Source of the DNA: Ardenticatenaceae bacterium
Lineage (GTDB): Bacteria; Chloroflexota; Anaerolineae; Promineifilales; Promineifilaceae
Direction: 5' to 3'
Length of the DNA stretch: 64,000 nucleotides
NCBI GenBank assembly: GCA_020634495.1
Contig: JACKBR010000003.1
Coordinates: 1 to 64,000, forward strand
Notes under the pieces: model-generated
Seen by the model: only the letters and a program-made list of their open reading frames with translations
Database searches by the model: none
Told to the model about the DNA's origin: nothing
In this document: piece after piece, positions 50,058 to 59,809 of the stretch
Layout of the letters: each line of letters starts with the position of its first letter
Position numbering within the stretch: the stretch's first letter is position 1
Program-made: the position numbers and the translations under genes

Positions 50058-51695
50058 GTGGCAGAATTCCATCATCAGCTTGGGTTCAATGAGTATGTAC
50101 ACTTTCAGAAATTTATTTTGAAGCATAGCGGCCTCAACTTCCCAGAAAACAGACGCCATGAATTAGAAAAAGGCATCATGCAAGCGCTTGCCAATGCCCC
50201 CCAGGGCATCCAAAGCGTGGATAGTTACTATAGATTTTTGAACCAGCCAGGTGTAGCAGAGGCTCAGGTTGAATTAGAGCGCTTAATTAACATCCTAACG
50301 ATTGGCGAGACCCATTTTTTTAGAAACTGCGCCCAATTTGATGCCCTGGCAACCCAGGTGCTGCCAGCATTAATTGCTCAAAAACGGGAAGCCGCTGCCT
50401 TGGTAAGCCAAAATTCAGAGCCGGTGCCCCAGCTGCGCATATGGAGCGCAGGCTGTGCCACTGGTGAAGAGCCTTATTCCGTAGCTATGCTCCTTCGGGA
50501 GCTCATCCCAGATATTGATAAGTGGCGAATTCTTATCTTAGGCACAGACATCAATGCAGATTCCCTGGCCAAAGCCCGCGAAGGGGTTTATAGAGAATGG
50601 TCATTTCGGGAAGAAAAAGCCAAGGCAAAGCGGCAGATATTTTTTCAGCAGCAGGGGGCTCAGTACCAACTGAGTGATGCCGTTCGGCAGCAGGTAACAT
50701 TTGCCCGGCACAACCTCATCGAAGACGATTTTCCATCCCCTTACAATAATATTGTTGCAATGGACTTGATCTTATGCCGAAATGTAACGATTTACTTTTC
50801 TGAAGAGACAACCGAGCAGCTAATTAAAAAATTTTATGCCACTTTGATAGATGGTGGCTGGCTTTTGGTCGGCCACTCTGAGCCGTCCCTAACAGCTTAT
50901 AATGATTTTCAGGCACACACGTTTCCCAAGGCAATTCTGTACAAAAAATCTAGCCAGCCATTGCCCCAACATAGCAACGGCTCTTTTTCAGAGCAGGTTG
51001 GTAATGGCTCGGTAAGCAAAGGCACTACGCGCCCCTTTCAAACTTCTAGATTAAATGATCGAAACATAACCCGCAGGCTAAACCAGGCGACAGCCAGATT
51101 GAATGTTCCTCAAACAGGTTTGCTTGGGCAACAATCAGCTACGGCAAGATTTAGGAATACAGCCCTTTTGCGGGAGTCCACTGTAGAGTCTGAGAAGGAT
51201 GTTTCTCAGCGTTATGAGGAGGCGAAACGGCTGCTGCAAGGGGGGCAGGCTGCACAAGCGATTAAGATTTTGCTGGTGCTGGTGTCTGAGAACAAGAAGT
51301 TTGTGCCTGCCTATTACCTTTTGGCGCGTGCCTATGCTGATATGGGACAGGTTTTGAAGGCAAGGGCCTGGGGCCAACAGGCGATTAAATATGATTCCCT
51401 TAATCCCAAGGCTTATTATATTTTGGCTCTGATTGATGAGAATGACGGCCGTTTTGAGCATGCCTTAGAAAACTTCAAAAAAATGATTTACATCGATACC
51501 AACAACCCTCTGCCGTATTTTCATTTAGCCGCACTTTACCAAAAAGCGGGGCAGGTTGAATTGGCCCAGCGCTCGCTGAATAGCTGCATCAGAATCTTGC
51601 AGATGCTGCCTGGAGACAAGGTGCTTCCTGAGAGTGGTGAACGGGTAGACTGGCTCTTGCAGATGGCCCAGAAAATGATGACGGAGAAGCGATAA
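50058..51695 (+). CDS. cheR: CheR methyltransferase with C-terminal TPR repeats
   Basis: CheR methylates receptor glutamates with SAM. The GTG start at 50058 follows CAGGAG. Of 545 residues, the first 70 form the alpha domain, followed by ETHFFRN, the SAM loop IWSAGCATGEEPYSVA, ILGTDIN and DLILCRNVTIYF, which define CheR. From about residue 380 come TPR-like helices (YYLLARAYADMGQ, AYYILALIDENDGRFEHALENF). CheR-TPR fusions are known in non-flagellar chemosensory systems. It overlaps the following cheW by one base (TAATG). Confidence 0.94.
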   Translation: MAEFHHQLGFNEYVHFQKFILKHSGLNFPENRRHELEKGIMQALANAPQGIQSVDSYYRFLNQPGVAEAQVELERLINILTIGETHFFRNCAQFDALATQVLPALIAQKREAAALVSQNSEPVPQLRIWSAGCATGEEPYSVAMLLRELIPDIDKWRILILGTDINADSLAKAREGVYREWSFREEKAKAKRQIFFQQQGAQYQLSDAVRQQVTFARHNLIEDDFPSPYNNIVAMDLILCRNVTIYFSEETTEQLIKKFYATLIDGGWLLVGHSEPSLTAYNDFQAHTFPKAILYKKSSQPLPQHSNGSFSEQVGNGSVSKGTTRPFQTSRLNDRNITRRLNQATARLNVPQTGLLGQQSATARFRNTALLRESTVESEKDVSQRYEEAKRLLQGGQAAQAIKILLVLVSENKKFVPAYYLLARAYADMGQVLKARAWGQQAIKYDSLNPKAYYILALIDENDGRFEHALENFKKMIYIDTNNPLPYFHLAALYQKAGQVELAQRSLNSCIRILQMLPGDKVLPESGERVDWLLQMAQKMMTEKR

Positions 51696-52360
51696 TGAAT
51701 CATGAGAATGGCGTCCCATCATTGTTGCCAACCCCACAAAACGGCCGTATCCCTGCCGCCTCCATGTCAAACGGGTATGCCCGTCACATAACCAAGGGCC
51801 ACCATCAGAAAGAGCCGTACGAAGCAGACCAGCTGGCAGCCATTTGGGAGCGCCGCGCCGTCGAATTGGCCGTCCCCCTGCATGAAGAACCCGAAGGGGC
51901 CACGCTAGACCTGCTGGTGTTTTGCTTAAACGGTGAACGATATGGCATCAAAGTGAGCCACGTCAGAGAAATTCACCAACCCCAGCAAATTACCACAGTA
52001 CCCCGCACCCCTGAATTTGTAGTTGGCGTGTTCAGCGCCCGAGGCCGTTTACTTTCAATAATTGATCTTCACGCATTTTTAGGGCTGCCCAAAATTACCC
52101 TCAACAAAGATAGCAAAATAATAGTTGTCACCAGCAATGACCAAACCCACAGTAGCGATGGTCAATTTGAAATAGGGCTTCTGGCAGATGAGGTTGAGGA
52201 TGTATTAACCATTTTTGAAGACGACCTAAACCCCATGTTGGCCAACCAGCTAGATGGCCAGGCCGAATACACATTGGGGATAACCGCCGATATGTTAATC
52301 GTCTTTAATCTAGGAGCATTGCTAAAAAACAAACGCCTACTCGTGAATGAAGAAATTTAG
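51695..52360 (+). CDS. cheW: Second CheW-type coupling protein
   Basis: The 221-residue protein has an N-terminal extension of about 65 residues and then a CheW fold: DLLVFCLNGERYGIKVSHV, VVGVFSARGRLLSIIDLHAF, IGLLADEVEDVL and GITADMLIVFNL. Two CheW proteins in one operon, as with the first at 49478, suggest that one serves the receptor and one CheR-TPR or another branch. Start overlaps the cheR stop. Confidence 0.93.
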   Translation: MNHENGVPSLLPTPQNGRIPAASMSNGYARHITKGHHQKEPYEADQLAAIWERRAVELAVPLHEEPEGATLDLLVFCLNGERYGIKVSHVREIHQPQQITTVPRTPEFVVGVFSARGRLLSIIDLHAFLGLPKITLNKDSKIIVVTSNDQTHSSDGQFEIGLLADEVEDVLTIFEDDLNPMLANQLDGQAEYTLGITADMLIVFNLGALLKNKRLLVNEEI

Positions 52361-52404
52361 TCAGATTTAAACGAAGAATTTTAAAGTATTAAGGAAACAT
52401 GCTC

Positions 52405-54729
52405 ATGGAAACGGAAACGGATAATCATAATACGACATTGACAGTCTCACGCAGACTGCTTATTGCTTTTGGCATTATGGTTCTTCTTGCTGTCATAATT
52501 GGTGTTATCGGTCTGCTGTCGTTCAGAATTATTAAAGCGAGCGTGGATGAGGCCATTACCACCGATGCCTACATTACAGCCCTGGCAAACCGGATCGTGA
52601 TCGATTCGCTTGATATGCAACAAGCCGCAAATAGATTCTTTGAAACCTACCAAACGGAAGAATCTGCGGACGCAAAAGCAAATGCTATTGGCCAAATAGA
52701 CACACTGGTTACCAATATTGAAACGCATATTGTTGAAGGAGCAGCCTTAGAACGAGCAGACGGGAATGAGCAAGACGCCCTTTTGCTGGAAAATGTCAGC
52801 GAGCCAGTACGGGCGTTTCAGGCTACGTTTATTGGGTTGGCCAACAATGTTGAAGTCCGCGGAAATTATCAAACTGGGCTGGAAGCTGATTTGCAAACGA
52901 CGATACAGACTGTTGAAGAGAGCCTGATCAACACAGATCTGAATCTACTACAGATGGGTGTTTCGCGGATGCAGCAGTATCAGCATGAGTTTATGCTGCA
53001 CGGGCAACAAGATTACGTTACGGAAATGGCCCAGGCGGTTGAAAAATTTAAGGAAGATACCGCGCTTGTCCATCCGTATGTGTTGTCTAATGATGAAAAA
53101 GAGCAGTTGATTACTACCATTGACAACTATCACCTCTTATTCCGGCAATATGTTTCTGTCAGTGAGCAAATAACGGCTGATTTCGAGAATTTGTCTGTAA
53201 ATCTTTCAGCCATTCAAGAAGCAGGAAAACAAGTCCAGGACGATTCTGAGGTGGATTTGCAGGCTGCCATTGCAGACGTAAACCAAACAATGAGAACAGC
53301 TACCGTTTTAGAGCTGTTGAGTATGGCTTTTGTGGCTGTTGTCGGTTATTTGATCTCTCGCACCCTGGCGCGCCGGATTTCTGCACCCATTACCGAGCTT
53401 TCGGCCGTTGCTACAGAACTGGCTTCTGGAGATTTATCGAAGCGGGTGGAAGTCACCTCTAATGATGAGATCGGGGTGTTGGCCGGGGCATTTAATCGAA
53501 TGGTTTTGAATCTGCAAGACCGCATTGAGGCTGAGGCGAAAGCGAAGGAATTGCTGCAAAATACAGTGGTTGAGTACGTTAATTTTTCCGAACAGGTTGG
53601 TGAGGGGAATTTTAACAGCCGGTTGGACATTGACATGAACGGCGAGCGGACGCCACTGACTAGACTGGGATACATCATAAATAAATCGGTTGATAATATT
53701 CAGCAGCAGCAGAAGCTTGACCAGGAGCAGCGGGCTTATTTGCAAGGGACTGTTGAGCGGTACCTGGAATTTATTCAAGAAGTAAAAGAAGGCAACCTGT
53801 CGGCTCGTCTCTCGCTGAACGGCGGTGATGATTCTTTGACGATTTTGGGCCACAATTTGAATGACATGGTGGACAATCTAAGCAATATTACTGCTCAGAT
53901 TCGCAAAGCGGCCGTTAATTTGACAAGTGCCGCCGCCGAAATTTTGGCCGCTGCCAACCAACAATCAGCCAGCGCCAATGAGCAATCATCGGCCATCTCC
54001 CAGACCACGGCAACCATTGATGAGGTAAAAACGATTGCGGAACAGGCCTTTAGTCGAGCCGAATCAGTTGCTGAGCTGTCTCAGCGCACCAATGAAGTAT
54101 CGCTAGCGGGACAAGAGGCCCTCATGCAGACACATGAAAGCATGAGCGAAATTAAAGCGCGGGTGGAGAGCATTGCCGAAAATATCCTGGCCCTTAGCGG
54201 ACAAACGCAGCAAATTGGCGAAATTACAGCAACGGTAAACGACATTGCTTCCCAAAGTAACCTGCTGGCGCTCAATGCCTCTGTGGAGGCTGCCCGTGCC
54301 GGTGAGCATGGCAAAGGGTTTGCCGTTGTAGCTGTCGAAGTGCGCAATCTTGCAGAGCAGTCAAAGCAGGCGACGGCACAAGTTAAAGCGATCTTGAATG
54401 AAATTCAACGTGCTACCAATGCGGCCGTTATGGCGACCGAAGAGGGTACCAAAGGTGTTGACTACGGCGTTCAGTTGACAAACCAGGCTGGCCTGACCAT
54501 TGAGCACATGGCAGAAAGTATTGGTGAAGGCGCTGCTGCTGCCCAGCAAATCGTGGCCAGTTCTCATCAGCAGGCCACCGGCATGGAGCAAATTGCGCTG
54601 GCCATGCAGAGCATCAATCAAGCCACCTTGCAAAATTTGGCTGCCACAAATCAGACAGAAAAGGCTGCCCGAGAATTGTCTGGTTTGGCCCATCAGTTAG
54701 AAGGACTTGTTGACCAGTACAAAATTTGA
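52405..54729 (+). CDS. Methyl-accepting chemotaxis protein
   Basis: The ATG at 52405 is better spaced from AAGGA than the one six bases earlier, giving 774 residues. Membrane segments lie at about 20-42 and 298-318. Between them is a helical periplasmic sensor with four-helix-bundle character. HAMP follows ([20 protein letters not shown]), then a second HAMP-like unit and the signalling domain with the conserved hairpin [20 protein letters not shown] in part, followed by [18 protein letters not shown]. The ligand is unknown. It is the only receptor in the cluster. Confidence 0.94.
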   Translation: METETDNHNTTLTVSRRLLIAFGIMVLLAVIIGVIGLLSFRIIKASVDEAITTDAYITALANRIVIDSLDMQQAANRFFETYQTEESADAKANAIGQIDTLVTNIETHIVEGAALERADGNEQDALLLENVSEPVRAFQATFIGLANNVEVRGNYQTGLEADLQTTIQTVEESLINTDLNLLQMGVSRMQQYQHEFMLHGQQDYVTEMAQAVEKFKEDTALVHPYVLSNDEKEQLITTIDNYHLLFRQYVSVSEQITADFENLSVNLSAIQEAGKQVQDDSEVDLQAAIADVNQTMRTATVLELLSMAFVAVVGYLISRTLARRISAPITELSAVATELASGDLSKRVEVTSNDEIGVLAGAFNRMVLNLQDRIEAEAKAKELLQNTVVEYVNFSEQVGEGNFNSRLDIDMNGERTPLTRLGYIINKSVDNIQQQQKLDQEQRAYLQGTVERYLEFIQEVKEGNLSARLSLNGGDDSLTILGHNLNDMVDNLSNITAQIRKAAVNLTSAAAEILAAANQQSASANEQSSAISQTTATIDEVKTIAEQAFSRAESVAELSQRTNEVSLAGQEALMQTHESMSEIKARVESIAENILALSGQTQQIGEITATVNDIASQSNLLALNASVEAARAGEHGKGFAVVAVEVRNLAEQSKQATAQVKAILNEIQRATNAAVMATEEGTKGVDYGVQLTNQAGLTIEHMAESIGEGAAAAQQIVASSHQQATGMEQIALAMQSINQATLQNLAATNQTEKAARELSGLAHQLEGLVDQYKI

Positions 54730-54819
54730 GGAGCCGAATTTTAGAAGTTAATTTACATAAATAATTGTTCGCTGATTATAAAATAATCGCAGAAGTAGAG
54801 CGGGGTTTAGCAAAAAGTT

Positions 54820-55995
54820 ATGCAAAAAAAGCCACTGACAAGCTTTAAGATTGACCAGCATAATCCACAGCAGAGATTTGATCCTTTGCCTACCTTAGAA
54901 AAAAAGGCCATTAAAAGCGGGCCAGAACCAGGGGCCAGCAATGCGCCTCGAGTTCGTGTTCTCATTGCCGATGATTCGGCTATTTGCCGGAAGATGTTGG
55001 TTGCTATCATGGAAAAAGCGCCCGACATTGAAGTCGTGGGGATGGCGCGTAACGGAGCTGAGGCGGTTCGCTTAGTGGAGCGCTTGAAACCTGATCTGGT
55101 AACGATGGACATCAATATGCCGTTAATGGATGGCTATGCGGCCACACGGCAAATTATGGCTGAACGGCCGTGTCCCATTGTGATGATCAGCAGCACTTAT
55201 GATAGCGATCACATTTTTGATGCTTTGAAGGCGGGTGCCCTGACAGTATTAAAAAAACCCACGGCCAACGATTCAATCAGTGTCCAAACGGCAATCGTGA
55301 CGCAGATCAAGTTGATGGCAGATGTTAAAGTGTTGCGCCGTTGGCCTGCCGAAAGAGACCAGACAGGCAAGCAAACGGCCGTTTCCAAGGCGAACCCGTT
55401 TGATAATTTCCAGAGAAATGGGCGTAAGCCGCGTCTGGTGGCCATTGCTTCCTCAACAGGCGGCCCTGGCGCGTTGGCCACTGTCTTGCGTCCTTTACCG
55501 GCAGATTATCCAGTACCGATTCTTGTTGTGCAGCACATTAGCGAGGGTTTTGCCCAACCGTTTGCCGCCTGGCTAGACACCCAAATTAACCTGTCTGTAC
55601 GCATTGGCAAACAGGCAGATGAGCCAAAACCAGGCGAAGTTTTGATTGCCCCCGACGACCACCACATGAGTCTGAACAGTTCAGGCTCAATCATTTTGCA
55701 GAAGAAGCAGCCGCAAGACAACATCTGCCCTTCGGCAAATTACCTGTTTCACTCAGTGGCCAAAGTGTATGGAGCAACGGCCGTTGGCATTGTGCTAACC
55801 GGCATGGGGGATGACGGCGCTGACGGGATGCAAGCCTTGTATGAGATTGGTGCCTACACAATTGCCCAAAACAAAGAAACCTGCGTGGTTTTTGGTATGC
55901 CAGCCGTAGCCATTGAACGAGGCGCTATCCGGCAAGTTCAGCCCCTGGATCAAATCTCTAGTACCTTGTCCAAATTGGTTCAGACCAACCAATAA
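54820..55995 (+). CDS. cheB: CheB protein-glutamate methylesterase
   Basis: CheB reverses CheR methylation after phosphorylation. The 391-residue protein has a 44-residue N-terminal extension, a receiver with pocket Asp51-Asp52 and phosphoacceptor Asp97 in VTMDINMPLMDG, and the methylesterase with Ser212 in ASSTGGPGAL, His239 in VQHISEGF and Asp332 in LTGMGDDGADGM. It completes the adaptation set of this cluster. A terminator follows. Confidence 0.95.
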   Translation: MQKKPLTSFKIDQHNPQQRFDPLPTLEKKAIKSGPEPGASNAPRVRVLIADDSAICRKMLVAIMEKAPDIEVVGMARNGAEAVRLVERLKPDLVTMDINMPLMDGYAATRQIMAERPCPIVMISSTYDSDHIFDALKAGALTVLKKPTANDSISVQTAIVTQIKLMADVKVLRRWPAERDQTGKQTAVSKANPFDNFQRNGRKPRLVAIASSTGGPGALATVLRPLPADYPVPILVVQHISEGFAQPFAAWLDTQINLSVRIGKQADEPKPGEVLIAPDDHHMSLNSSGSIILQKKQPQDNICPSANYLFHSVAKVYGATAVGIVLTGMGDDGADGMQALYEIGAYTIAQNKETCVVFGMPAVAIERGAIRQVQPLDQISSTLSKLVQTNQ

Positions 55996-56039
55996 GCCAG
56001 CTCGCCGCTCAAATTCATTCGAAAAAGCGTAAAAAAGTG

Positions 56040-56080
56040 CTGCCATCCGAGCCAACGGATGGCAGTTTGTGTTGTTTTTA
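56040..56080 (+). terminator. Terminator after cheB
   Basis: CTGCCATCCG (56040-56049) and CGGATGGCAG (56056-56065) pair perfectly around six bases, followed by TTTGTGTTGTTTTT. It ends the cheW-cheB transcript. Confidence 0.87.
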
Positions 56081-56105
56081 GATGGGGTGTTGGGATAATA
56101 ATTGA

Positions 56106-57485
56106 ATGACAACAAAACGATTATTGATCTCTATGGTTATCGTGCTTGGTTTGAGTGGGTTAGGGTATTGGGGCTATCTGCAATTTTTGGCCCCTGGCAG
56201 TGGGGATGGCGGCGATACGGCCGTATCCACACCTTCCAGCCAAACCACGCCCACCACCATCACAGCCGAAGGGCAAATTGTACCGCTGGCCCAGGCAAAC
56301 CTGACGTTTACCAGCGGTGGCCTTGTCACCACGGTGGCAGTTTCGCCGGGTGATTCTGTAGAAAAAGGCAGCACGCTGCTGACCCTGGACACAGCCGAGC
56401 AAGAGATTGCTTTGCGGCAGGCAGAAGCGATAGTTGCCCAGGCCCAGGCTAATTTGCAAATGGCCGAAGCAGGTGTTTTAGCAGCGGAAACGGCCGTAAC
56501 CGCCGCAGAAGTGGGGGTAGCCTCAGCGGAAGCCAACTACGCTCTCCTGGAAGCTGGCCCTGGCGCAGCGCAGCTTGCGTTGAACGAGGCGCTGGTGGGC
56601 GCGGCCCAGGCCAGGGTGGGGTTGGCCGTAGGAAGCCAAGCCGTAACGCTTGAAGGCAGCGGCTCCGCCCAAATTGCGGCAGCCGAGGCCGCTGTGGCCG
56701 CCGCAGAAGCCGCTTACCTGGTCGCCCGCAATACTTATGAACCAGTTTTGCAACTTGAAAACGCTTCCACTGAGGATAAAGAACAGGCGCAGCTTCAGCT
56801 TAATGCGGCGCTGGCCAATTTGCAGGCAGCGCAAGCGGCCCTGGCGGAGACCCTGGCAGGGGCCAGCCGTGCGGAGCAAACGGCAGCGGCAGGCGGCGTG
56901 CAGGCGGCGCAAAATGAGCAGGCTGCGGCCGAGGCAGAATTAGCCCTGCTGCAAGCAGGCACGCAGGCGGAACAATTAGCCGTGGCTCAGGCAGAAATCT
57001 CCGTTGCGCAAGAGCGTTTGGCAGAAGTACGGGTGCAGGTGACTCAGGCAGAAACGGCCGTTACCCAGGCAGAAGCGGCCGTTGCCGAAGCGCAAGCCCA
57101 GGTGGCTACTGCCCAATTGGCCCTGGAGAAACGGGCGCTTCTGGCCCCGTTTAGCGGCACGGTTGCCGCTGTGCTGGTTGATGCTGGCGAAACGGTAACG
57201 GCAGGTCAGCCAGTGGCCATAGTCGCCGACATGTCTGGGTGGCAGGTGGAAACAACCGACCTGATTGAAGCCGACGTTGTGGCAATTGCCCGCGATGATG
57301 TGGCTGTTGTGGCCGTCGATGCCTTTGCCGATCAGCCGTTGGGTGGTCGCATTGTGGAGATTGCCGAACTGGCGGCTGAAGTGCGTGGGGATCAAACATA
57401 TGTGGTGACCCTGGCCCTGCCAGCAAGCGACCTGCCTTTGCGCTGGGGCATGTCGGTTTTTATCACCATTGAGCGGAATCAGTAA
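56106..57485 (+). CDS. HlyD-type periplasmic adaptor (membrane fusion protein)
   Basis: The 459-residue protein has an N-terminal anchor (about 5-27), a lipoyl-like half-motif (GQIVPLAQANLTF, VSPGDSVEKGSTLL), a long Ala/Gln/Glu-rich coiled coil from about 95 to 340, the second lipoyl half (APFSGTVAAVLVDAGETVTAG) and a beta-barrel C-terminus. Such adaptors bridge inner-membrane exporters to the outside. No transporter gene is adjacent. The coiled coil is rich in internal near-repeats of AEAAVAAAEAA type. Confidence 0.9.
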   Translation: MTTKRLLISMVIVLGLSGLGYWGYLQFLAPGSGDGGDTAVSTPSSQTTPTTITAEGQIVPLAQANLTFTSGGLVTTVAVSPGDSVEKGSTLLTLDTAEQEIALRQAEAIVAQAQANLQMAEAGVLAAETAVTAAEVGVASAEANYALLEAGPGAAQLALNEALVGAAQARVGLAVGSQAVTLEGSGSAQIAAAEAAVAAAEAAYLVARNTYEPVLQLENASTEDKEQAQLQLNAALANLQAAQAALAETLAGASRAEQTAAAGGVQAAQNEQAAAEAELALLQAGTQAEQLAVAQAEISVAQERLAEVRVQVTQAETAVTQAEAAVAEAQAQVATAQLALEKRALLAPFSGTVAAVLVDAGETVTAGQPVAIVADMSGWQVETTDLIEADVVAIARDDVAVVAVDAFADQPLGGRIVEIAELAAEVRGDQTYVVTLALPASDLPLRWGMSVFITIERNQ

Positions 57486-57495
57486 GGGGTGGCGT

Positions 57496-58965
57496 ATGAA
57501 AATTTTTAATTACCAACTCGGAGCAATACAAAGATTACCCAGAGTTACGCGAAGAGTTGCCGCTTTTCATGAGACGCTTTGGCTCTTCTGCACCGGGATG
57601 GGTTCCAAAGCGTTTCTGCTCTGTTTGCTGGGGATTTTGGGTTTGCTGGCGGCTGGTTCGGGAACGGCCGTTTTCGCCGCACCCACATCCCAAACTGACC
57701 CCAATATTGTCTCGGCTGAAGGCCAGCTTGTACCGCGTGAGCAGGTAACCCTGGCATTTCAGATTGGCGGCACGGTGGAGACTGTTTTTGTGGCAGAAGG
57801 CGATATGGTTCAGGCGGGCGATCCTTTACTGCAACTGGATTCAGCGGTGGCCGAATTGGGACTACAACAGGCCCAGGCGCAATTGGCTACGGCCCAAAGT
57901 GGCTTGACCGCCGCCCAAAATGAGCAGCAGCTGGCCGAAACGGCCGGGCAAACCGCCCAGGCCCAACTTGGAGTTGCGCAGGCTAACCTGGCATTGGTGC
58001 AGGCCGGGCCACCGCCGGAACAGATTGCCGCTGCTGAAAGCCGTCTGGCTGCTGCCGAAGCGGCCGTTTCCCAGGCCGTAGGCAATCGAGATGTCGCCCT
58101 TCACATTGCCGATGCGTCCGATATTTTGGCAGCCGAAGCGGCCGTATCCGCCGCACAGTCAGAAGTGCAGCAGTTGGAGCAGGTTTATCAGGATATTTTG
58201 GACAGCTGCCTGGAGACACCACAAGGGGAAGTTTGCCCCCTTTTTGGCCCCGTGGAGGAGCAGACGCGGCAGCAGCTCAACGCGGCACAATTGAACCAGG
58301 CAGCGGCGCAGGCTGCCTTAGACGCGCTGGAAGCAGGCGCAACTGCTGCCCAGCGGCAGGCGGCCAACGCGAGCGTTGGCGTGGCTCAGGCGAATCTGAC
58401 AATTGCTCAGGCACAGCTGGACTTGCTGCTGGCTGGCGTTACCCAGGAGCAAATTCGATTGGCAGAGGTGGCTGTAGAGCAGGCGCAGGTGGGCGTGCAG
58501 CAGGCAGAAGTGCGTATTGATCAGGCAGGGGCGGCGGTAGCTGTGGCCGAAGCGGCCGTTTTGTTGGCTGAAGCAGGCGTGGAGAGCGCGGAACTGGCGG
58601 TGGAGCGTACTTTTTTGCGGGCCTCGTTTGATGGCACGGCGGTTTCTGTTGCCTTAAGCGAGGGTGAGACCGCAGCCCCTGGCCTTCCTGCCTTGACGCT
58701 GGCCAGCTTTGGCCGCTGGCAAATCGAAACCACCGATTTAACAGAGCTGGACGTTGCGCTGGTGACTGAAGGTGCGCCTGTTACGGTGCGGGTGGATGCG
58801 CTGCCGGATGCTGAGTTGGACGGGGTGGTTACGGCCGTTGCGCTGTTGCCCAGCGTGGCAAGGGGCGATGTGGTTTACACTGTCACAATTGATCTGGCCG
58901 ACACAGACGACCTTCCCCTGCGCTGGGGCATGACCGCCTTTGTAGATATCGCCACAACTCAATAG
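57496..58965 (+). CDS. Second HlyD-type adaptor protein
   Basis: I choose the ATG at 57496, behind AAGGGG that overlaps the stop of the first adaptor; the leader contains a repeat-like stretch (ACCCAGAGTTACGCGAAGAG). The 489-residue product has a hydrophobic segment (KAFLLCLLGILGLLAAGSG), a lipoyl half-motif (GQLVPREQVTLAFQIGG), coiled coil, the second half (ASFDGTAVSVALSEGETAAPG) and a barrel. It is a tandem paralogue of the first, sharing PLRWGM near the C-terminus. The two may form a hetero-oligomeric adaptor. Confidence 0.88.
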   Translation: MKIFNYQLGAIQRLPRVTRRVAAFHETLWLFCTGMGSKAFLLCLLGILGLLAAGSGTAVFAAPTSQTDPNIVSAEGQLVPREQVTLAFQIGGTVETVFVAEGDMVQAGDPLLQLDSAVAELGLQQAQAQLATAQSGLTAAQNEQQLAETAGQTAQAQLGVAQANLALVQAGPPPEQIAAAESRLAAAEAAVSQAVGNRDVALHIADASDILAAEAAVSAAQSEVQQLEQVYQDILDSCLETPQGEVCPLFGPVEEQTRQQLNAAQLNQAAAQAALDALEAGATAAQRQAANASVGVAQANLTIAQAQLDLLLAGVTQEQIRLAEVAVEQAQVGVQQAEVRIDQAGAAVAVAEAAVLLAEAGVESAELAVERTFLRASFDGTAVSVALSEGETAAPGLPALTLASFGRWQIETTDLTELDVALVTEGAPVTVRVDALPDAELDGVVTAVALLPSVARGDVVYTVTIDLADTDDLPLRWGMTAFVDIATTQ

Positions 58966-58993
58966 GCAGTTTTTCTGCGATCACCAGGCGCGA

Positions 58994-59082
58994 TCAAATG
59001 ATTGGTTTCAGTTCACACTGTAAGCAGATACGGCCGTCATCCACCCAATCAATATCACCAAGGACGAGGCCACAGGCCCTTG
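58994..59082 (-). pseudogene. Remnant C-terminus homologous to the 59810 gene
   Basis: After the toxin stop, the minus strand reads GDIDWVDDGRICLQCELKPII and a stop. This matches the C-terminus GWEIDWVDNGRICWLWEIKPMM of the gene at 59810-60468. No start or upstream part remains. It suggests a duplicated gene end flanking the toxin-antitoxin pair. Confidence 0.55.
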
Positions 59083-59421
59083 TTACAAATCCAGCGTTAT
59101 GCGCAAAATCTGGTCTATTTGCTTCATGACTTCCTGAGGCAAACTGCCACGCTGGCGCAGCAAGCGAGCTTTGGTGATAGCCCGGACCTGGCCGCCTAAA
59201 GCAACAGAATCGGCCGTTAAGCCACCGTTGCCCGCCTTGATGAGCACGTTGTTGGGAAAGCTACGTTTAATATTTTTGGCACTTGTCAGGGGCACAACGA
59301 CAATGACAGAACTAAACTGATTTATTGCATCCCGGCTAACAACAATGACCGGTCGGGTGCCTGCCTGTTCTGAGCCTTCAGTTGGATTTAATCGTGCGTC
59401 GAAGATGTCTCCGCGCTTCAT
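59083..59421 (-). CDS. MazF/PemK-type toxin
   Basis: The 112-residue protein is a PemK/MazF endoribonuclease-like toxin: MKRGDIFDARLNPTEGSEQ, TRPVIVVSRDAIN, VIVVVPLTSAKN and VALGGQVRAITKARL follow the family pattern. It overlaps the antitoxin gene by four bases (ATGA). MazF toxins cleave mRNA in the free state. All conserved strands are present, so it is likely active. Confidence 0.92.
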   Translation of the reverse strand: MKRGDIFDARLNPTEGSEQAGTRPVIVVSRDAINQFSSVIVVVPLTSAKNIKRSFPNNVLIKAGNGGLTADSVALGGQVRAITKARLLRQRGSLPQEVMKQIDQILRITLDL

Positions 59422-59714
59422 GTGGCTGTTGGCTCCCCATCATTCAGCGCTTCCCAGTCGCTTTCAGCAAATGATTCAGCCATTTCAGTCTGCATTGTTT
59501 GATATGCTTCATCTTCAGCCAGGGCGGCAAACTGCCGATCAATTTCGGCACGTTCCAATTCTGCCAATAATCGTTCCAGGGCTGAAACAATGAGCACATT
59601 TCGGTTGGGTACCTGTCCTGCATCGACCAGCTTTTGGCTGCGCTGGAGCAGGTCGGCCGGGAGCGTTACTGTTGTGCGCACCGTTTTTTGGTTTTGGAGC
59701 AATCCCCGTTGCAT
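59418..59714 (-). CDS. Ribbon-helix-helix antitoxin of the MazF pair
   Basis: I choose the ATG at 59712-59714, behind GGAGG, giving 98 residues. The N-terminal TVRTTVTLPADLLQRSQKLV is a ribbon-helix-helix DNA-binding segment, and the acidic C-terminus (MAESFAESDWEALNDGE) fits toxin wrapping. It is the first gene of the pair and probably represses the operon. Confidence 0.88.
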   Translation of the reverse strand: MQRGLLQNQKTVRTTVTLPADLLQRSQKLVDAGQVPNRNVLIVSALERLLAELERAEIDRQFAALAEDEAYQTMQTEMAESFAESDWEALNDGEPTAT

Positions 59715-59809
59715 AATTACCTCCATCATAATTGATGCTAGTTCTGATGCAATTGTAGATGCAAATGATGATGACTGTCAACGGCCGTTCCCCAACTTAT
59801 CATTCCCAA

